DNA of 64,000 bases from CAYRFQ01 sp964423615 (lineage in GTDB: Bacteria; Planctomycetota; Planctomycetia; Gemmatales; Gemmataceae): positions 62,001-126,000 of the forward strand of contig CAYRFQ010000010.1 of assembly GCA_964423615.1 (NCBI GenBank). Reading direction: 5' to 3'. Position numbers and translations under genes: made by a program. Positions 35,776 through 44,400 of this stretch are shown one piece after another. Each line of letters begins with the position of its first letter. The first letter of the stretch is position 1. A model generated the notes under the pieces. That model saw only the letters and a program-made list of their open reading frames with translations, did not search any database and had not been told where the DNA came from.

Positions 35776-36879
35776 TTATTTCTTGAACTTACTCACATAA
35801 CTCCGTGGCAACGAGGCATCGGTGACGATAACAAAATCGCCTTTTCCGTTCATTTTCTTGGGATCAAATTTTGGGAATCCTTCATGCGGGATAATCGTGA
35901 CCACAACGAACGAAGTGTTCGGCCGGTAGCATTTGAGGTGATCACAAATTCCCAAGCGATCGCTGGTGTGAAAACTACCGTTGACGTGCATAATTCGTAG
36001 GTGAGGGGAACGGTTTAGTCGTTCACATATCGAATAGGCCATCGTCGCGTCCCAAAGACTTTGAGCGTCGAGTGCTTTCTCCATGTCGAACGACGGCTGC
36101 TTGAGCGACTTCTCTTTCAACTTCTCCTTTGAAGGTGTGGGTTTCGGGTGTGGGTGCTTTTTGGAGTCTTTCTTGTGGTCGGTTTTTGTTGGAGGACTGT
36201 GCATTTCGCTGATAATGGCCTGGAACTTAGCCCGGTACTTCGTCGAAGCTCGTCCGTAGGGTAGTGGCGGCAATCCTCGTCGCGAACCGTTGGGAATCAA
36301 CTTGAGCGAGTGCCGACCAAGCCGACCAACGCGGTTCACGTATCGACGAGGAGCATTGGCAGCGATCACTTCGAGTTGGTGTTCCTTGGCGTATTCGATC
36401 AATGGCCGATAGTCTTTGTTGTAATTCTTCCACGGTCGACTACTCGCCAAAAAATGCTTCTCTGTGATCAGATCGGTCAAATACTCGTCGACGATCCCTT
36501 GGACGTCACGCTCAAACATCTCAAGTGACAAGGCGATGTCACTCGATTGTTGTTGAGCCTGGTCATGGAGTTTCTCCAACAGGAACCTTTCGAGGTAGTG
36601 AGCGACTGGGTCGTCGTGAGATTCGCCGACGAAAACAACCTGTGCTGTTGTCAAAGTTCGCAACAGTAAGTCCTGAGTGGACTGGGTTCCGTCTCCCAGA
36701 TAAATCCGGTAATGAGCCGATGTGATTTTCGGCGATTCGTTATTCTCATCGAGCTTTTTCGTTTTCTTCGAGTGGTGCTTGGTTTTGTCGGCCGCAGCCG
36801 AGAGCGGACAGGACAGTGCTAACAGTAGTCCCAACGCCATGAGAGATAATCGGTAGTTGAAAGACCAAGGTGATGGCAT
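35776..36879 (-). CDS. ChaN-like (Tiki/EreA fold) secreted protein
   Basis: This 367-residue protein has a signal peptide (SLMALGLLLALSCPLSAAAD) and the ChaN core: VVFVGESHDDPVAHYLERFL, IALSLEMFERDVQGIVDEYL, IEYAKEHQLEVIAANAPRRY and HLRIMHVNGSFHTSDRLG. ChaN proteins bind haem or act as metal-dependent hydrolases of the Tiki/PrgY superfamily. The conserved Glu/His of GESHDD and His of NGSFH, expected for metal or haem binding, are present. A Lys/His/Pro-rich insert of about 40 residues (PPTKTDHKKDSKKHPHPK region) interrupts the domain and is not usual. There is no lipobox. Confidence 0.8.
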   Translation of the reverse strand: MPSPWSFNYRLSLMALGLLLALSCPLSAAADKTKHHSKKTKKLDENNESPKITSAHYRIYLGDGTQSTQDLLLRTLTTAQVVFVGESHDDPVAHYLERFLLEKLHDQAQQQSSDIALSLEMFERDVQGIVDEYLTDLITEKHFLASSRPWKNYNKDYRPLIEYAKEHQLEVIAANAPRRYVNRVGRLGRHSLKLIPNGSRRGLPPLPYGRASTKYRAKFQAIISEMHSPPTKTDHKKDSKKHPHPKPTPSKEKLKEKSLKQPSFDMEKALDAQSLWDATMAYSICERLNRSPHLRIMHVNGSFHTSDRLGICDHLKCYRPNTSFVVVTIIPHEGFPKFDPKKMNGKGDFVIVTDASLPRSYVSKFKK

Positions 36880-36920
36880 TATTTTTAAACCTTAAAGCAA
36901 GAGTTCTCACAAACAAAATA

Positions 36921-36942
36921 GCCTCGGGCAATCGCCCGAGGC
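36921..36942 (-). terminator. Rho-independent terminator, minus strand
   Basis: A 9-bp perfect stem (GCCTCGGGC/GCCCGAGGC) with a 4-base loop is followed on the minus strand by TATTTTGTTTG. It lies about 325 bases past the PHP-domain gene and just before the ChaN gene, separating the two transcripts. Confidence 0.65.
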
Positions 36943-37090
36943 CAGAGTGTATTCCTCTCGATTTTGGAAATTGGATTTGCCGGAAAATCGTAGTTCCATG
37001 CTGCTCGCTTGTACTTTATCGTTTCTAGCTTAGTTACACGCGGGGGCAGTCGGATGAATAAGGGTCGTGTTTGTGTTGTTTCTATGGGTT

Positions 37091-37135
37091 CCGTGGAGTT
37101 CCATCCACGGCTAGGATCTATCGCCCCTGCGGGGC
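37091..37135. repeat. REP-like double palindrome
   Basis: Two hairpins lie in tandem: CCGTGGA-6-TCCACGG (37091-37110) and GCCCC-TGC-GGGGC (37123-37135). The layout resembles dispersed intergenic REP/BIME elements of other bacteria. Only one copy is in the window. Confidence 0.45.
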
Positions 37136-37266
37136 TGAAAATCCAAAACACGACAATTGGTTATCCGAATACCCTTGCGTGTACCTACCGCAAACGTAGT
37201 ATTCCAAAATCCAACGGCACACTTAGCTCAGATTCTATTATACACCTGTCGTGAATGGGTTTGCCA

Positions 37267-38562
37267 TCACGGAGTGAACGGTTGTGTCCAGGCTACTTCC
37301 ATATCGCCTTTTTTATACGGATTCGGATGAGGCTTCGATGAGACTACTTTCGCCCGAACGTACAACTCCTTGCCAGTCATCTCGTAAGCAGGTGTCAAGC
37401 CTTTGACAGTGGCAACGACTTTGCCGATTTCTTTCGAGTAGATTGGGGGAAGGCTCTTTCCTTTGGGCGGTTTGGGTTTAAGTTTGGTTCCGCGAAGGGT
37501 TGCGATAAACTCGGTCGTGTACTTGACGCCAGGTTTTTCTTCAATGACGATGGAGAGCCGTTCACCTTTGCGAGATACCGATTTGAGGGTTACACCCGTT
37601 GACATGAAATAGTCACCTCTATGAATCGCTCGGACGATGGTCTCCGCCGTCAGAAATGGAGCCTTGACCATGATCCAACCGCGCCCAGGGTTGACCTTTC
37701 CGATCCCGTATTTGTGATAACGATGAGCATCATCGGTCGCCATACCAAAGAGAATCGGCAAGTCGTATTGACCCAAACGCAGCGCCAAGGCGATGTCCCA
37801 CATCCGCTCGGTGCTTGGATGATCGGTGTCTCCATCGTTTCGGACTCCAGGATGACCGTTGTAGACTTCAAAAAACTTCAGGTCTTCCGCCAAGACGAGA
37901 TCGCGGGCCTGGATGCCCCATCCAAAATTGGGATGATTGAGGAACACCAACATGTCTCTACCCGTCTTCTTCTGTTGCTTCTCGACAGCGCGTTGGTTGA
38001 CTTTGATCGTTTCTGCGACGCTGTTGCCGTTGATGGGAATCACCACATCGCGAAGGTTGATGCCGTTAAGGTGTACAGGCGATCGAGCAAACCGGTGAGT
38101 GATTTCTTCCCCTTGGATCATAAGGAACTTACCAGGAGATTCGAGGACGTGGCGGAATTCACGCAAAGGTTTCAGGCGTACCTGCTTGTTCCGACCAAAG
38201 GTTCTTTGCTCGACCCAAGTCGTTCCGAACCGTGTAAGGTATTTTTTCATGGCGACTTCGTTGCCAGAAACATTGATCCAACGTTGGCCTTCCGACAAAA
38301 TGTTGTGGTCGGACATCGTCAAGAAGTTATAGCCGCGCCGTTTGTACCAGTCGGCGATCATCTCGGGAAAGTCGTTGCCGTCGCTCCAAAACGAATGTGT
38401 ATGGAGATTACCTTTCCAATAGGTTACGGTCGAACCGCGAAGGGGTTCTATGACCCCATCGGGTTTCTGGACAGCCCGTTGAGAGGGGGATTGGAACGCG
38501 ATAGCCGTGGACAAAATGCCCAGGACTACCAACGCAATGGCCAGTGAGCGGACGAATTTCAT
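37267..38562 (-). CDS. Secreted PHP-domain metallophosphoesterase-like protein
   Basis: This 431-residue protein has a signal peptide (SLAIALVVLGILSTAIAFQS) and a PHP fold with the metal motifs GNLHTHSFWSDGNDF and FLTMSDHN, then ILFGMATDDAHRYHK and GDYFMSTGV. PHP domains hydrolyse phosphate esters using two or three metals; secreted members of this type are widespread in planctomycetes but their substrate is unknown. The C-terminal part (from about 340) is a small beta domain. AAGG precedes the ATG. It is probably ended by the hairpin at 36921-36942. Confidence 0.85.
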   Translation of the reverse strand: MKFVRSLAIALVVLGILSTAIAFQSPSQRAVQKPDGVIEPLRGSTVTYWKGNLHTHSFWSDGNDFPEMIADWYKRRGYNFLTMSDHNILSEGQRWINVSGNEVAMKKYLTRFGTTWVEQRTFGRNKQVRLKPLREFRHVLESPGKFLMIQGEEITHRFARSPVHLNGINLRDVVIPINGNSVAETIKVNQRAVEKQQKKTGRDMLVFLNHPNFGWGIQARDLVLAEDLKFFEVYNGHPGVRNDGDTDHPSTERMWDIALALRLGQYDLPILFGMATDDAHRYHKYGIGKVNPGRGWIMVKAPFLTAETIVRAIHRGDYFMSTGVTLKSVSRKGERLSIVIEEKPGVKYTTEFIATLRGTKLKPKPPKGKSLPPIYSKEIGKVVATVKGLTPAYEMTGKELYVRAKVVSSKPHPNPYKKGDMEVAWTQPFTP

Positions 38563-38685
38563 GGGCTAGACCTTCGTCAAAGCTGAAAGGTTGTCGACCG
38601 GTGGTGAAGACACATACTTTTAGTATCAATATATGGAATGGAGGATTAGTTACTACTCCGAAAAGACACCCTGGAGCGAGTCCAT

Positions 38686-38732
38686 GGAAAGTAGTCCGTG
38701 ATGAGGTTAGGCGTAACTACAGACTACTTTCC
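38686..38732. repeat. Nested inverted repeat (cruciform-capable)
   Basis: GGAAAGTAGTC (38686-38696) is perfectly mirrored by GACTACTTTCC (38722-38732), an 11-bp stem. Inside the 25-base loop lies a second stem, GTTA/TAAC. It sits between the NIPSNAP gene and the PHP gene, both on the minus strand, with no T-run. Confidence 0.5.
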
Positions 38733-38750
38733 CCTATCGGCCAGCGCCAC

Positions 38751-39185
38751 CTATCGAATCGGCGAGTAGTCCGTCGGGTTGAAAAACTGCTTCTCCACTT
38801 TCGTCACGACAGGGCCATCCTTCTTCGAGTCATTCCAGGCCTTTTTCCAAGCCGGGTCGGCCATGAACGCCTTCCAGGATTTCTGTCGGGCTTCCATACT
38901 GGGATACGCCAAGATGTACACGAGAGTGTCTTTTTTGTCGGTCGGCATCCAATAGCCAATCAAGGTCATGCCGTGCTTGACGAATAAATAATTGGTGTGT
39001 TCGCGGAATCGTTTGTTGAGCACCGGCAGTCGTCCGGGTGCCGTAGTGTACGTTCGCATTTCGAAAATGCGAGCCTTCAATTTCTTCGGCGCGGTCTTGG
39101 TTTCGCCGTTGTTCTGACTGCCTACACCTGCGGAACAGACGATAGCAACACCCAAAAATGCAATAAAGCCAGCTCGTTTCTTCAT
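38751..39185 (-). CDS. Secreted NIPSNAP family protein
   Basis: This 144-residue protein has a signal peptide (MKKRAGFIAFLGVAIVCSAG) and a dimeric alpha/beta-barrel core: IFEMRTYTTAPGRLPVLNKR, HGMTLIGYWMP, LVYILAYPSMEARQKSWKAF. These are NIPSNAP hallmarks. The catalytic role of the family is not known. The start at 39185 is set by GGAG about nine bases upstream; a 20-residue longer frame exists but lacks these features. It is transcribed away from the 39.4 kb pair. Confidence 0.85.
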   Translation of the reverse strand: MKKRAGFIAFLGVAIVCSAGVGSQNNGETKTAPKKLKARIFEMRTYTTAPGRLPVLNKRFREHTNYLFVKHGMTLIGYWMPTDKKDTLVYILAYPSMEARQKSWKAFMADPAWKKAWNDSKKDGPVVTKVEKQFFNPTDYSPIR

Positions 39186-39446
39186 GACTGTCTCCGTTAA
39201 CAAAGAATACGGTCTTCGGTGAATCGTCACTAACTCGTTCGACATCGTAACATTCCCAATCCGAGAGTCAACGAGTTGGTTTTGCCTCGGGCATCTTCAA
39301 CGAAAAAGTCCACAAAGGTTGCTCTATTGTTTCGTTCTTCGCGATGTAGGATGGTGACAATGGACTTCAATTCGAAGTCAGTCGCCAAGGACACTCCGAC
39401 GGTTTTCGTCTGGACCAAAAGTAGGATCCCACGAGGAAAGATTGAC

Positions 39447-39932
39447 ATGCGTAATTGGATTCAAATGGTTGTCGTCATTGGGTGTGTCACTCTGGCGTTG
39501 CCTCCACACCAGGCCATGGCTCAACGGGAACAAAAGCAACAAAAGCTCGCCAAGCAACTCCGTGACATTTTGGAGACACAAGCCAACGCGTGGAACGTCG
39601 GCAACATCGAGAAGTTCATGGAAAACTATTGGAAGTCCGAGAAGCTATCATTCAGTTCCGGTGGCCGAACCATTCGGGGTTGGAAGCAGACGCTCGCTCG
39701 TTATAAACAAAAGTATTCCACTCGCGAAAAAATGGGCCGACTGACGTTTTCCAAACTTGAGATCTGGCCTTTGGGAAGCGAAGCTGCGTTGGTCTTGGGA
39801 CGTTGGAAGGTCAGGCGGAAAAATGAAACGTTGCAGGGGAACTTTTCGTTGGTGTTTCGGAAAATGCAAGGGCAATGGGTGATTGTCCACGACCATACAT
39901 CGGCAAGTAAAACAGAGCAGGAGGAAAGCTAA
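39447..39932 (+). CDS. Secreted NTF2/SnoaL-like protein
   Basis: This 161-residue protein has a signal peptide (MRNWIQMVVVIGCVTLALP, cleavage near QAMA) and an NTF2-like fold. The helix ILETQANAWNVGNIEKFMEN and the strand pattern SFSSGGRTIRGW, then NFSLVFRKMQGQWVIVHDHT, resemble DUF4440/SnoaL-like proteins. It may bind a small ligand; no catalytic residues are assigned. ACGAGGAAAG upstream supports the start. Its stop overlaps the start of the PycTM-like gene (TAATG), which indicates co-translation. Confidence 0.75.
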   Translation: MRNWIQMVVVIGCVTLALPPHQAMAQREQKQQKLAKQLRDILETQANAWNVGNIEKFMENYWKSEKLSFSSGGRTIRGWKQTLARYKQKYSTREKMGRLTFSKLEIWPLGSEAALVLGRWKVRRKNETLQGNFSLVFRKMQGQWVIVHDHTSASKTEQEES

Positions 39933-40534
39933 TGTCCGTCGATCAGGGGTTGCGAGCGGGCAATGGGCCAGACGAACAACAAGACACAGAAGAAGTCGAG
40001 AATTACCTCGAGAATTATCGAATCATCGCCGATTGGATCCGTTTTGCGGACGCCAAGGCCGCAGCCGTGTTGACCGTCAGCGCTGCTCTGGCAGGGTTAC
40101 TCATCCCGACGTATGGACGGTATGTCGGTGGCGACGGCGTCGATATGTCGGACACTCATCCTTGGTTTTTTGTCGTTTCGACCTTGTTCATCGGATGGCT
40201 GAGTCTGTTAGTCATTACAGGGTTATACGCATTTACCTGCATCGCTCCGTTCAAAAGAAAAGGACGTCATCCAAGCCTCGGCGTCGCCCAACATTTCCAC
40301 CCAGCCGCTATCGCCGCTGAATACCCTTTAGACGATTTCGAGAGGTTCGTGCAGGATTGCCAAGAACAAGGAATGGCCGGGTTGAAGAAACAGATCCTGG
40401 TAACGATATTGATAGATTCGCACATTTCCAACCGGAAGTATTCCAAGGTAACCCGATCCATCAGACTCCTTGGACTCAGCGTCATCCTGGCGTTGCTCTA
40501 TCTATTGGCGATTCAGGTTCCAGCTTCCGTATGA
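39932..40534 (+). CDS. PycTM-like (DUF5706) membrane protein
   Basis: This 200-residue protein has an N-terminal amphipathic stretch ENYRIIADWIRFADAKAAAV, then three hydrophobic segments (about 44-58, 78-100 and the C-terminal LLGLSVILALLYLLAIQV). The soluble loop includes YPLDDFERFVQDCQ and LVTILIDSHISNRKYSKVTR. This layout and the ADxKAAxxLxxxA motif fit the Pycsar effector family (PycTM, DUF5706), which in anti-phage systems answers cCMP or cUMP made by a pyrimidine cyclase. No cyclase gene is in the window. The upstream partner is a secreted NTF2-like protein. An orphan effector or a housekeeping relative are both possible. Confidence 0.6.
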   Translation: MSVDQGLRAGNGPDEQQDTEEVENYLENYRIIADWIRFADAKAAAVLTVSAALAGLLIPTYGRYVGGDGVDMSDTHPWFFVVSTLFIGWLSLLVITGLYAFTCIAPFKRKGRHPSLGVAQHFHPAAIAAEYPLDDFERFVQDCQEQGMAGLKKQILVTILIDSHISNRKYSKVTRSIRLLGLSVILALLYLLAIQVPASV

Positions 40535-41369
40535 CACGGAACGTCCCTTCGTGCAAACCGCGGACGTACGCGTTGTAAGGCAATCGCCGGAGTTCCCGTT
40601 CGCCTAGTTGATCGGTCGACGTCAACTCGTCCACCACCACGGCTGAGACTGGAAAGACCGTAATCAATTTCGTGAGAGATTGCATTCCACCAACAATCGA
40701 ATAGACCAACAAATGGGTATCTCCTTCCTGGGGTGGCTGAGGATACTTCACCAGATCGGTGTGCAACCGAATGAGTCTGGTCCCGGAGGTCACATCGTCT
40801 GTCAATCGAATTACCTCCAACCCTCCAAAATGGAAATGGCGAACGACCGGCGAGACACATTCCGTGTGTTGTTGCAGCAAGCGAAGTTCTTGCGTCCGTC
40901 CCCGAAAAGCAATTCGCCCTGCGAGCCAAGTCACATTCGTCAACAGAGTTCCATCCGTGGGATCGTCTCTGAGAGTCGGTTCTTCGATTCCCAGCCCTAG
41001 CTCAACGTCGGGTTTCGTCCAGCGATCTCGTTTGAAGCCGTAGGGCGTTTCGATCAAGCTAAACAGGTAGCCGTAAGTGTGTACGAGTCCAGCGTGAATC
41101 ACGTTCCCACGTATCGACACCCCAGCGATTTCTCCAATCGCCTTCAAGATCGTCGGATGGACGATCACTTCGTTGGTGTTCGCGTCGATGTTTCGGCTGC
41201 GTCCCCACAGCTTTAATAACCCCTCACAAACACGCGTTCGTTCGATTTGAGAGTAGATATCGGGACATGATGCTGCAAAGACTTCGACCACGGAGCGAGA
41301 CTGTTGAGCCGCACGAATCATCGCCCGAGCAGCTTCGGTCAATGGATGATCGGCGGCTGCAGAACTCAC
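40482..41369 (-). CDS. Conserved-looking hypothetical protein, convergent overlap with the PycTM-like gene
   Basis: I do not recognise this 295-residue protein. It is cytoplasmic by sequence, with no signal peptide or membrane helix. It opens with a helical stretch (LTEAARAMIRAAQQSRSVVE) and continues as mixed alpha/beta: VIHAGLVHTYGYLFSLIETP, VRHFHFGGLEVIRLTDD, HLLVYSIVGGMQSLTKLITV. The last 53 bases overlap the 3' end of the convergent PycTM-like gene. The N-terminal third (SRVVE-CPDIYSQIERTRVCE region) could bind a nucleotide or nucleic acid, but no motif supports that. The next gene upstream is separate. Confidence 0.55.
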   Translation of the reverse strand: MSSAAADHPLTEAARAMIRAAQQSRSVVEVFAASCPDIYSQIERTRVCEGLLKLWGRSRNIDANTNEVIVHPTILKAIGEIAGVSIRGNVIHAGLVHTYGYLFSLIETPYGFKRDRWTKPDVELGLGIEEPTLRDDPTDGTLLTNVTWLAGRIAFRGRTQELRLLQQHTECVSPVVRHFHFGGLEVIRLTDDVTSGTRLIRLHTDLVKYPQPPQEGDTHLLVYSIVGGMQSLTKLITVFPVSAVVVDELTSTDQLGERELRRLPYNAYVRGLHEGTFRVIRKLEPESPIDRATPG

Positions 41370-41483
41370 AGTGACTTTCCGTTACCAAGAATAGGGAACA
41401 GGGAGGAGGGGACAGTAAATCAGGGTCGAGCGTCGAGAGTCTTTCCTCCTGTTGTCTCTCGACGCTCGACTCTTAGCGAAAAC

Positions 41484-44400
41484 CTACTCCGAATGCACAA
41501 CTGTAAAGGCGGCCTCGGAGTCCTTGGGTTTAGTCAGCTCCACTCGTAGCCGTTGTCCCTTGATGTCTGCCGCTTCCACACGAAGAGTGACTCGGTGTCG
41601 TCCTGGCTTCAGGTTCACGATGGCCGTATTCTGCTTCGAGAAGGGTTCTTCGTCGATCCAGAATGTCAAAGGGGCATTTGACTCGACTTGGAACTGAATC
41701 TTCCCGCCGAGAACCACATTCACCTCGCCTTGGAGATAAAGAACCCCTGACTTGGTCATGTTTTGGACCTCTTCGAGATTCAATGCTCCGTCGAAATACG
41801 AGTAAGCCTCCTTCCAGGCCGTCGAATCGGGTTGCAACAACACACCGCGGACTTCCTCCCGGTTCGGAATGCCCTTCACGAGGCTGCTCGGGACTTTCGT
41901 GAGGACGTTCCAGCGCCGTACTTCGGGAACGTCGCGGATGGCATACGGACCCGGCTTGCCGAGGACCGAGACGAATTTGAGCAGATCGACGACTTCGTCC
42001 TTAGTCAAGATGCGAGTGATCCCGAGCGGCATCAAAGACTCACCTTTGGCCTCGCGAGCGATATCCGCTCTCGGGATGGTGATGAGTTTGCCCGTCGCGT
42101 CTTTGACGATAACCTTGTTGCTATCACTGTCCACCACGATCCCTTGGTAGAATTGAGATTTTTTCGTGAGGAACCGACGTGTGATGTACTCCTCCTTGAT
42201 CGATGCGTTTGGATGCAAGACGGAGCGAATGACGTAGTCCAAAGGCGAGTCTTTGCCAAGGGCACTCAACTCGGGTCCGATGTCTCCACCAGCCTTGTTG
42301 ATGGCGTGGCACTTGAGACAGCCGAGATCCTCACGTCGGAAAATTCGCTCACCACGAGCAGCGTCTCCTTCCTTGGCGACAATCGCTGCGAGTTGATCGA
42401 TCTCCTTGGCCGTCGGCGGTCTTGGAGCGGCTTCGAGCCCGGCGATTTTGCTCGCCACGGCGGAGAGTGTCGGGTCGTTCCGGCCAGCCAAGTACATCGC
42501 CCGCAGAATGCGTTTCCCTGTGTTGACCGATACCTTCTGTTTGAGAAGGGCCATCGCCAGAGTTTCCGAACCCTTTGTGCGATTCAGAAACGCTCCAACG
42601 ACGTCGTCCAGATTGTCCTCTTTGGAGGCCGACGCGATGGCCTTGGCCGCGACCATCGCTCCGACATCCAAATCGAGTTGGGACAGCGCGACGGAAGCAC
42701 GGAAGCGGACGGCCATGTCTTTGGCATTGTTCGCTAATTTCTCCAGAGTCGGTCGGCTCGTCTTCGCTTGCAAATCGGCCAACGCGCTGATGGCGGCGAA
42801 ACGCGCTGCTTTTTTCGAGGTTTCGTTCATGGCGATGTCGCGAAGCGAATCGGCCGCGTCTCTGACGTTCCATGCAGCCACCAGTCCGATGAACGCCGTC
42901 TGACTTTCAGGGTCATTACGGGTGAGTTTCAGGATTTTCAGCACGTCTTGCGTTTCTACATCTGGAGTGACTCGCCGCACCCTTGCGGCTTCCGTCAACC
43001 AGCGGAAGATTTTATCTCGCAGTTCCCCAGAGCTGTCCTGCATCGACATCGCCCGTTTCCAAATGGCGCCAAGTTCTTTTTGACCGCCCTGTTCACAGAT
43101 CGTCTCAATTAGCACACCTTGCCGGTCCTTGGAAATCCGACCGCTGTTGAGTAAGTTCAGCAGTCCAGTGGCCAGGTTCCGTTGGTTCAGGTTCGACCCC
43201 AGCCGTGTGTTGAGCGTTCGCAGGGTCTCGTTAAAGGTGTATTGCAAATACCTATCGGTCGGATGGGTGAGTAGTTGTAACGAGATCGCCAATGCTCTTT
43301 CGTTGTCGAAAAAGCTCAAAGCTCGGACGGCCTCAAGGCGAACACGTGGGTGCGAATCGTTGATCTGTCTTTGCAACATCACAAGTGGCGACCTCACTCG
43401 ATCTCGCCAATAACAAAGGACCCGAGTTGCTGCCGCGCGAGCATGAAAGTCCGGCGATCGCAGCATCCGTCGGAGGAGAGGTGCGTTGACAACATTCATG
43501 TTCTGGTGGAGCCAAAGGGCTTCCATCATGTGGTGTTGGTAGTCTTTGTCCTTGCGATCGAGTCGCCGAATCCACTTCTGTAATTCGGGGATGACTTTGG
43601 ATGCCTCACGTTCTCCGAGTTCGATGCGAGCACGGTAGCGCGTTCGGTCTTCGTGTTCTTTAAGCAAGTCGAGCAGCTTCGGGATGGGCTGACCGTCGAT
43701 CTTCTTGGGTTGAACCAACTCATTGCTGGTGTAGGCGATTCGATAAATGCGGCCGTGTGTCTGATCGCGATTAGGATCACGCAAGTTGTGCTGCATGTGG
43801 CCAATGATGGGGTTTTGCCAATCCGTGAAGTAGATCGCGCCGTCTGGCCCCATTTCGATGTCGGCAGGACGAAAGTTGGGATCGTCCGACTGCAAGACAG
43901 GCTCTTGTTCGATTCCCTTGATACTCGCGCCGTCGGCCACGAGCTTGTAGCGCATGATTCCCAGAAATCCGATGACGTTAGGAACGAGAAGATTACCTTG
44001 CATCTCCTCGGGAAAATTCCGACTCGAGAGGATTTCTAGACCGGGACAAGGTCGCGTCTTGCGGTTGTAGACGCGAGGCATGTTCTTGCGAGAATGGCCT
44101 TGCTTGTAGTTCGCCGTCTGTCCGGAGAAGAGAGTTCCGTGATACGGAACCGCTCCCGTCCCATCGATGATCACGTCTTGTCCCCACCGATCGAACACGT
44201 GCCCGTGTGGGTTGGCGAACCGATAGTTCACGTAAATCTCGAACTTGTGCGAACGGGGTTCGTAACGGAACACACCACCGTCGGCAGAGAGGACTGACGG
44301 TCCCCAAGGCGTCTCGACTTGGGTCCGGTGGAATGTACCTTCCTGGAAATAAAGGGCACCGCCCGGATCGAAAGTAAAGCTGTTTGAGGTGTGGTGGGTA

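Larger units (their letters stand above)
36880..37266. other. Intergenic region with terminator and REP-like element
   Basis: These 387 bases hold no credible gene but two structured elements, listed separately at 36921-36942 and 37091-37135. Confidence 0.5.

Noticed and set aside
37621..38547. Open frame of 308 codons (plus) antisense to the PHP gene
   Set aside because: Mirror of a well-supported PHP-domain protein; no motif.
41763..42737. Open frame of 324 codons (plus) antisense to the giant haem protein
   Set aside because: Shadow of a confirmed multidomain gene.
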